This document shows, piece by piece, positions 56,703 through 64,000 of a stretch of DNA of 64,000 nucleotides. Each line of letters begins with the position of its first letter. The first letter of the stretch is position 1. Source of the DNA: Mytilus galloprovincialis. Taxonomy: Eukaryota; Mollusca; Bivalvia; Mytilida; Mytilidae. The notes under the pieces were generated by a model that searched no databases, was not told the DNA's origin, and saw only the letters and a program-made list of their open reading frames with translations. A program made the translations under genes and the position numbers. The stretch lies in NCBI RefSeq assembly GCF_965363235.1, contig NC_134846.1, positions 90,824,571 through 90,888,570 on the forward strand, written 5' to 3'.

Positions 56703-57414
56703 ATATCAGGCGGTGAAGAAATTCCGTTATATGTCAATTTCTAAATTGACTAAAACTTGTTATGACGTAAATCTTAATTAATTTATCTTCACAATGGTGT
56801 ATAACAAGCCTACTTTTGTTGTCGGTATCATCCATAACAGTCCTACCCAAGTATGTCAATCGTAATTATTTCGTCTACCTACACAAAATTGGCTATAAAC
56901 GTCTCGCAGTAAATGATTAATTATAAAAACTGTTTCATAAAAAACTGTTATTGTTTGTCTGAATAGAACTTTTCCCCCAGTTAGTAAAATTGTATAAGAT
57001 ACCTTGAAAAAAACCTCACAAGTGCTATTTGTGGTATGTCTAATAAGTTACAAGTTTCCTTTTTAGATACAAATTTTCCTAAGACGTCAATGTCATTCAG
57101 ACTCTCTCTTGACTTTACGTATGAAAATGAAACAAGATCAGATAACTTCGATAATCATTTAGACTTTCCCATAAAATTAACCAATCGGATATATAAGGAA
57201 ACATGACGCGTTTATTGCCAATTCTTCAGTGGTTGGCAAAATTATAAAGATTGACATACTTTGGTAGGACTGCTTCAGATGATTCCGACAATAAATGTAG
57301 GCATGTTATACACAATTGTGAAGATAAATCAATTTAGATTTACAATATAAGTTTTAATTGGCTTGACAGACTAGAAAGCAGCATATAACGGAATTTCGTC
57401 ACCGTCTGACATTT
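56703..57414. mobile_element. non-autonomous DNA element with about 170-bp TIRs
   Basis: Left TATCAGGCGGTGAAGAAATTCCG..., later TTATCTTCACAATGGTGTAT and GTCCTACCCAAGTATGTC, is matched by the right arm GACATACTTTGGTAGGAC..., ATACACAATTGTGAAGATAA and CGGAATTTCGTCACCGTCTGA. Overall 80-90 percent by eye. No coding frame. Confidence 0.85.
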
Positions 57415-57717
57415 TTCTAAAATGCAAGTTAACCCTTTCCTCCATGTTTTTTTTAATATACTTGAATCGCATAGGATTTTTTTCAGTTAAAAAAAATCAT
57501 CAGTTTTAAAGTATTAATGCATTGTGAAACCAATATTTCATCAATGAAATTCAAGTCAGATAATTCTCATGAATATCCTTTTCATATTGGATACAATTTT
57601 GTTTAAGTCTGAAGCAGACATTTTGTAGTCAAAGCATTTCAACTGAGGTACCTTCTGTTATATAAAGGTATATAGGGGAAAATAATTCTGAGACGAGTGC
57701 CTGTAGGGTGAACTGTA

Positions 57718-58367
57718 TGAAAAACAAAAAACAAATAACATGTTTCAGAATTCCTTAATTTTATTGCACTGTCTTAAAATTACTAATTAAACTCAAATAT
57801 ATAATAACAATATGTACATAAACAAAAATTTAAACATAACAAAGCAAAAAAGATGCAAAAACAAGATTTTAACTAAGAAAAACTTCACTGCTATGAAATG
57901 ATTTTAAATATCATGAAATTTTAATACATACCTGTTATTTCAGAAAACATATATTTTTTAAAGCGTATAAATTAGTCAAGGCAGGTAGTTGTATAAATTA
58001 AAAAATTTAAATGATTGTCGACATATACAAGCATGATAAACTACATTAAATAGCATATTTACCTGACGATATCGGGATATAGGTATTTAGTCGGATCTTA
58101 AACATGTACTTGTGATTTGCTCAAAACCAGTTTTGATAAAAATAAACAAACAAACAAATGTCAAAAGGTTCAGGACTTAATCATACAGTGCTAATGGTGG
58201 GGATGGAATGTTATGAGGTGTATGTACTGGAATGCTGAATAATAAATATTACTTAAAATATAACATAGTTAAACTTTAGGCAATGTACATTCAATAAATA
58301 TTTGGCAAGCAAATTATGGATTTCATTTACACTATAAAACAAATATTACAATCAGGAGGATCTAGTA
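57718..58367. other. 3' UTR / flank of the propeller gene (minus strand)
   Basis: AT-rich; possible minus-strand poly(A) signal (TTTATT on +) at 57758-57763, about 600 nt beyond the stop. No other gene. Confidence 0.45.
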
Positions 58368-58744
58368 TCAGAAATACTCCCAGTTTTTAGCATACCAAGA
58401 CAGTATATGAGTATAATTTTTCATGGCGGAACGTTTAGGACTTTCATCTTCAAACACATTATCACTACTATCACTGTTAGTGTGCCGAGTATCATATCCA
58501 GATGCTTGTTTGACAATGTCACGGAAACCTGTTCCTATGGTGATGATACCAGGAACACTGTCTTCCTCTTCTGCATCGTGTAACGGTAGAATTATACGGA
58601 AATCTTCACTACCATGACAACGGAACACTGTATATGGTCCTACTTGTAGATTCTCAGCATCAGCTACAATTAGACATCCCCATGTTGTACCCATGTAAAG
58701 GTACTTATCTATGACCTTCATAGAGGTGATTTGGTAGTTTCTTG
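58368..58744 (-). CDS. propeller gene last exon (377 nt)
   Basis: Acceptor TTTTTTTTCAG. Encodes ARNYQITSMKVIDKYLYMGT through SWYAKNWEYF and TGA. Confidence 0.92.
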
Positions 58745-61700
58745 CTGAAAAAAAATAAAAGAAAATATTGAAAATAAAATCCAAGAAAGCATCAATCTGT
58801 AAAATTTAAGAAAATCATGAAAAACAGCAAAACATCTACCAATGGACATCCATCAAAACAAGCAGATTCCAAAATCATCTTTAGAAATAGGAACTAAAAG
58901 AAACTAGTCTTAAATATTGATATTTCTATTGGAGAAATGAACTACAGCTTGGAATGAGATAAATACCTTCATAAACATGAGTAGAGACATGACTAGCTTC
59001 AGAGTTAGGTACAACATGTGAATCGAACTTCCCGTCAATCATTAAAGTCTCTGCATTCCACTTGTATATAACAGTGCCTGAAATTAAATTAATGAAAACT
59101 ACTTATTCAAGTGTGCTGGCAGAGATAATCTCTATTAAATTATTCCACAACTTTACATGATGCAGATTGATTTAGAGGTTGAAATGTATGGACACTTGTC
59201 TAATGATTTACTTCTAGATTTGGTAATTTGTGGGTTTTTTTAGGTTATTTTATCACTGATGTGTACCCATCATTTCCTTCTATTGAAATACACATTCATC
59301 TTCCTCAAAACAATAACTTAAGTTATATTACACACATTGTATAGTGATGGTATATATGTTTGGTGATGACTTTATTGTCTCCACTAGAAAAAATCAAATT
59401 CACATGTTGAGAAGGAAAATCAGCTTTGAAAATTATCCTAGGCAGTTTTATGTCATGAAAATTGATAAATAATTAAAAATAAATGACACATTTTTTGCTA
59501 TTTGGGATTTTTTATGAACAGCTATTTTCTACAGATTGCGTGAAAAACATCTAAAGTTTTCCAGTAGAAGAGTTATAATTGTATACTACACAATAAAATC
59601 TGTTCATTACAAATATGTTTACCCAAATAAACCAATATACTAATTCCAAAAACATATAATTTTTTAATCATTTGCAACCTAGAATGAATTATATTATATT
59701 GTCTTGTTCCATACATTGCTTTCTTCAACAAAATTATAGGGTTCATATAAGTTTCATAACAAACAAAATACTTTGAAAAACAAACACTATTTTATGATTT
59801 ATATCACATACCTGGATAAATATAAGCCCATACAGAGTTATCTATCTTACTAGAGACTTCCAGGAACTGACATTGAATTGTGGGTATACCAACATTTGAT
59901 GTTTCTAGGTACTGTTCACTGTTAGTCTCCAAATCTATCACTAAGATCTTCCCATAAGATTGTCCTAACCATAAGCTGTTCCTGAAAAAAGGAAAAGAAA
60001 AAGTCAATACTTCCAAAAAATTTAAACAAAATGGTTGAGTCTTCCATGAAGAAGAAATGCTTGACCTGCAGTCTCCAAACAATTAGACAGAAACAGGTGA
60101 ATCAATGTTTTATTAACCCAAAAAATAACACAGACCACTTAAAATAGAAGTGGCACACAAATATATTTTGTATGTATACAACACTGTTTCTAATAACAAC
60201 CAGACCAGCTTTACATGACTGCAGAGGTCAAACCCTGAATGGTTGGGGCAAGTATTGACATAACATTCAAGCTGGATACAGCTCTGAATTTGGATTGTGA
60301 TTAAATAGTTGACACAGCATAGGTTTCTGACACGAAATGAATGTGGTCTCCTGAACTTAATATTTGTTTGCTTTAGAGCAATTCACAATGCTGTTGAATA
60401 TCAATCCTTTTTCTTTTTAATTTCTGAAATCTGAAATGAGAAAAATTGACCCCCCCCAAATTTTTTTTTAACCCCCCCCCCCCCTTTTCCCTTATTACAA
60501 AAATGATCTCAATTCAAATTTCTAATGGAGTTTGCAACAATAACTACTCATTTAAATACATCATAAAGTATTAAAATATAAAATGTCATACAGCCATGGT
60601 TAAAATTAATATCAATTAATAGTAACTTCTAGAAAAATAAATGGGGAATGTGTCCAAAGGGACACAGATGAAGCCCCCGCTAGTATATAACATTATAAAG
60701 GGACATAACTCAAGAACTGTAAAAGTGAAGCTGCTAAAAATTGAACTTGAGTTTAGAGGTAATAAGCATTATATACACATTTCATAAAATCTAGTTTAGA
60801 CAAACTTAAGTTAAGAAAACAGAAACGAAAAAATTCTTCAATTTTTCCACTTGTACAGGGGCATAACCCTATAATTATAATCAAACTGCTTGTAATCACT
60901 GAATGGGAAAGATTGCTTTAATTTATCAGTTGGTAGTAAAAGTGATATTGCATTGTATATTGTATATAGCATTGATTTAAGTTGATTCAAATATTATTCT
61001 GGACAAAGAAAAATAACTCCAATTTTCAAAGAAGATTTCATAAAGCATTGGTTTTAGGTGATTCAACAACCATTCTGGACAAAGAAAGATAAATCTTATT
61101 TATTGACTTGAAACTACAAAAAGGCTTGTTTTTGGCCACTTTTTGGCCCTTTATTCCTAGGCTGTTTGCCCCATAACTCTTAAAATATACCAACCTTTTA
61201 CTTATGGTATTAAACATTGTGGTACAATTTCAGAACAATTGAAATACTTATACACAACTTATTGTCCTGACACTAGATAAATGCTTGTTTTGGGCCCCTT
61301 TGGTCCCCTAATTCCTAAACCTTAGGGACCATAACCCCAAAAATCAATCCCAAACTTCGTTTTGTAGTTATAAACATTGTGTTTAAATTTTATAAATTTC
61401 TATTGATTTATACTAAAGTTATTATCCGGAAATATCCGTCTTTGGACGACGCTGACGATAACGACGCCGAAGCAGACGGCCCCGATGACGACATGATACC
61501 AATATACGACCCCCAAAAATTTTTGCAGTCATATAAAAATAAGTTACCAACAAATTTACTAATAAACTTGTTTTTATCAAACCCTTACCTCTAAACACCA
61601 ATAAAACGTAACAATCACAACTATACAGTAACTTTATTTACCCATGAAAAACAGCACAGAAACACCTTCCATTGACAGTAAGTTCTTTATGTTCTACCCC

Positions 61701-63464
61701 ATTTCCTGTCAGTAGACCTAGACTGTCCTTACTATCAGAGGTATGAATGGTGTTAGATATAGTATATACATCCAGGATGTCTGTGGCTTTCTTCCCTGTG
61801 TCACGCTTTACCACAATCTTCACATCAAACGTTAACTTCCTGTGACCTAATACCTGTATTCTGGTATCTGGTGGGGTCAGTCTAAAGTCCCACACACACT
61901 CGTAAGATGAAGTACTGCAATATAGAAAAGATATAATTAAATAACATACATAATATTAATGTATGAAGATAAACCATTAGATATATACTTGTATAGTACT
62001 TTAAGAATCTCTTCAAACCAATTTAATGATTTTAAGGATTTACTAAAACTTTACATTGGTTTTCAAATGATCAGATTATGGGATTGAGGTTATGTCCAGT
62101 TGACCCCTGTCAGATGCAGTAACAGTGACCAACAGATATTATCATTCTATTGTAGTAAAGACTAAGGAATGCTTTGATCTTGTTGTATGTTTTCTAACTC
62201 ATCATGAAAACTTTACAGCTAATAATAAGATGAAGAACAGCAACAAAAGAGCTGTCTATTGATATTTCTCCTAATTTCATCAGATTGTCGAATTAAGATG
62301 TTATTCTAACCCTGGATCATGGTATTGCATTCATCTAACCACCATTCCATCTAAAACACTACAGACACCCAATAGATTTTCAAGGTCCAATGAATTCAGA
62401 GCATGTTCTACCTGTTAAAACATGTAATGGGGACACACTTATAAGAGGTTTAAATCTGTACACCTACCTGTAAACACAGACAGAGCCTTGTTTATCTACA
62501 CACCACACATGTGTAGGAGATACACTAATTAAAGTTTATGTACACCTACCTATAAACACAGACAGAGCCTTGTTTATCTACACACCACACATGTGTAGGA
62601 GACACTAATTAAAGTGTATGTACACCTACCTGTAAACACAGACAGAGCCTTGTTTATCTACACACCACACATGTGTAGGAGACACACTAATTAAAGTTTA
62701 TGTACACCTACCTGTAAACACAGACAGAGCCTTGTTTATCTACACACCACATATGTGTAGGAGACACTAATTAAAGTGTATGTACACCTACCTGTAAACA
62801 CAGACAGAGCCTTGTTTATCTACACACCACACATGTGTAGGAGATACACTAATTAAAGTTTATGTACACCTACCTATAAACACAGACAGAGCCTTGTTTA
62901 TCTACACACCACACATGTGTAGGAGACACTAATTAAAGTGTATGTACACCTACCTGTAAACACAGACAGAGCCTTGTTTATCTACACACCACACATGTGT
63001 AGGAGACACACTAATTAAAGTTTATGTACACCTACCTGTAAACACAGACAGAGCCTTGTTTATCTACACACCACACATGTGTAGGAGACACACTAATTAA
63101 AGTTTATGTACACCTACCTGTAAACACAGACAGAGCCTTGTTTATCTACACACCACACATGTGTAGGTGATACACTAATTAAAGTTTATGTCCACCTACC
63201 TGTAAATACAGACAGAGCCTTGTTTATCTACACACCACACATGTGTAGGAGACACACTAATTAAAGTTTATGTACACCTACCTGTAAATACAGACAGAGC
63301 CTTGTTTATCTACACACCACACATGTGTAGGAGACACACTAATTAAAGTTTATGTACACCTACCTGTAAATACAGACAGAGCCTTGTTTATCTACACACC
63401 ACACATGTGTAGGAGACACACTAATTAAAGCTTCTATAGGATATCCTGGTTCATATTTGATTGT
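58368..63464 (-). CDS. C-terminal five exons of a WD40-type beta-propeller protein, DENND3-like?
   Basis: Exons in transcript order: 63364-63464, 61642-61914, 59812-59981, 58967-59077 and 58368-58744. 1032 nt, 343 residues to TGA at 58368-58370; the N-terminal part is beyond the window. The sequence has repeated propeller blades: LISVSPTHVWCVDKQGSVCI; FCAVFHGNSLWLGQSYGKIL; NSVWAYIYPGTVIYKWNAET; ITSMKVIDKYLYMGTTWGCL. It ends TVFRCHGSEDFRIILPL, GIITIGTGFRDIVKQASG, an acidic Ser-rich linker (NSDSSDNVFEDES) and the closing blade NYTHILSWYAKNWEY. I think a DENND3-like C-terminus is the best fit (Rab GEF with a C-terminal propeller). LRRK, ARHGEF10 and JIP3/4 propellers have a similar layout, and I cannot decide by eye. 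Phases agree across all junctions. Confidence 0.85.
58967..59077 (-). CDS. propeller gene exon (111 nt)
   Basis: Acceptor TTTAATTTCAG and donor GAAG|GTATTT. Encodes TVIYKWNAETLMIDGKFDSH through STHVYE. Confidence 0.88.
59812..59981 (-). CDS. propeller gene exon (170 nt)
   Basis: Acceptor CTTTTTTCAG and donor CCAG|GTATGT. Encodes NSLWLGQSYGKILVIDLETN through DNSVWAYIYP. Confidence 0.9.
60205..61545. mobile_element. dispersed element copy 3 (TTATACGACCGC family), in a propeller-gene intron
   Basis: Opens GCTTTACATGACTGCAGAGG and AACCCTGAATGGTTGGGGCA; closes TTTTTGCAGTCATATAA (inverse). Interior TTTGGCCACTTTTTGGCCC and CCCCAAAAATCAATCCCAAA match copies 1 and 2. The satellite seen in copy 1 is absent; a C-homopolymer lies at 60472-60483. 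Confidence 0.8.
61642..61914 (-). CDS. propeller gene exon (273 nt)
   Basis: Acceptor CTATATTGCAG and donor CATGG|GTAAAT. Encodes SSYECVWDFRLTPPDTRIQV through VNGRCFCAVFHG. Confidence 0.9.
62466..63436 (-). repeat. 12-copy, about 82-bp minisatellite derived from a coding exon
   Basis: On the minus strand each unit reads TTAATTAGTGTGTCTCCTAC, ACATGTGTGGTGTGTAGATA, AACAAGGCTCTGTCTGTGTT, TACAG, then GTAGGTGTACATAAAC. That is the 3' half of the propeller exon, its 5' splice site and about 16 nt of intron. Copies start at about 62466, 62546, 62627, 62709, 62789, 62871, 62952, 63034, 63116, 63198, 63279 and 63361. Only the last is preceded by the exon's 5' half and an acceptor. Confidence 0.95.
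63364..63464 (-). CDS. propeller gene exon (first in window)
   Basis: Acceptor TAATTTTGTAG and donor TTTACAG|GTAGGT. 33 codons plus 2 nt: TIKYEPGYPIEALISVSPTH and VWCVDKQGSVCIY. Its 3' part is the founding unit of the 12-copy array. Confidence 0.85.
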
Positions 63465-64000
63465 CTACAAAATTAAAACAAATATGTATCCTAAAATCAA
63501 TATTAGTTTCAACTTCTGTATTATCATTTGATTTCATTATGATGTAAAGTGTATTGTCCTTTTTCAAAAAATATATATACCATTCAATTAAAAAGAAAAC
63601 AAATTAATTGGTTTATACTTTTAGGTGTATAACACCGTCTCAGCCCTATAGGCTATTTTCTGGCAGCTTTTTTATTGTTACAGGAAATAGACAATGCCAA
63701 AAGAGAATAATTGACCCTTTGAGTTGAACACAGAAGCCATTGCGGCAGATAATTAGTGATTTGTCAGTGCCAAATACAGTTTTACTGGCCAATTGAATGC
63801 ATGCACTTTATAAGCTGTACTAGATGTAACATAGAAACTACCTGTATTTTTTTTTTATGTAACATGCACTTTTTTTAAGCATAAAACTTTTTTGTGTTTA
63901 AAATGTTATTGTAATATATGTATGTGTATACTTAAGAAAAGCTGAAATAGAAAAAAAAATAGATTAAAAGTCAATATGAAACAAGTAGATTCATGCTTTT
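63465..64000 (-). other. intron upstream of the first visible propeller exon
   Basis: AT-rich with no other exon recognised; runs off the right edge. Confidence 0.5.

Larger units (their letters stand above)
54747..57717. mobile_element. composite region bounded by about 60-bp inverted repeats
   Basis: Left CACAGGCACTCGTCTCATAA...CCTATATACCTTTATATAAC (54755-54812) is mirrored by GTTATATAAAGGTATATAGG...GAGACGAGTGCCTG (57655-57712). Between them sit element copy 2 (54826-56700) and another inverted-repeat element (56703-57414), so the outer ends enclose a nested insertion nest. Confidence 0.75.

Noticed and set aside
62466-63436. CRISPR-like array
   Set aside because: The 82-bp units are continuous direct repeats without unique spacers, and they contain exon sequence of a eukaryotic gene.

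Overview
The window looks like nuclear DNA of a marine bivalve, most likely a mussel (Mytilus or a close relative). This is inferred from strong A/T richness, short exons in long introns with GT-AG junctions, and a very dense population of MITEs, LINE and SINE fragments and minisatellites. About 6 percent of the window is protein-coding.

Layout. 1-2073: a 63-bp tandem array, then the last exon (+) of an unassigned Q-rich protein. 2074-9000: no gene, dispersed repeats only. 9098-13413 (-): a complete four-exon gene for mitochondrial ATP synthase subunit f (ATP5MF-like, 160 aa), with an N-terminal extension. 13.4-25 kb: a transposon-rich intergenic tract with hAT-like ends, MITEs, a perfect 31-bp hairpin, an ATACA array and a 171-bp triplication. 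25081-26406 (+): an intronless FBXO33-like F-box protein. 31669-36111 (-): a complete four-exon RNase P/MRP subunit gene (RPP21, 151 aa). 36.9-43.7 kb: LINE fragments nested with DNA elements. 44851-51683 (+): a complete six-exon COX10 gene (protoheme IX farnesyltransferase, 472 aa). 53-57.7 kb: dispersed repeats inside an outer inverted repeat. 58368-63464 (-): the last five exons of a large beta-propeller protein, possibly DENND3-like, whose upstream exons lie beyond the window.

COX10 (heme A synthesis for cytochrome oxidase) and ATP5MF (complex V) both serve oxidative phosphorylation, but they are about 31 kb apart on opposite strands with unrelated genes between them. I see no evidence of co-regulation. 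The spliced models for ATP5MF, RPP21, COX10 and the propeller gene were assembled by hand. In every case the exon phases match and the total coding length is divisible by three.

The least expected observations concern host exons being copied. The 3' half of a propeller exon, with its 5' splice site, has become a 12-copy minisatellite. COX10 carries a 21-bp exact copy of its exon 2/intron 2 donor context 102 nt upstream inside the exon, and three copies of the start of exon 3. One mussel repeat family (three copies here, inverted ends TTATACGACCGC) keeps a similar short acidic reading frame in every copy. I found no CRISPR array, rRNA, functional tRNA, LTR element or Polinton.
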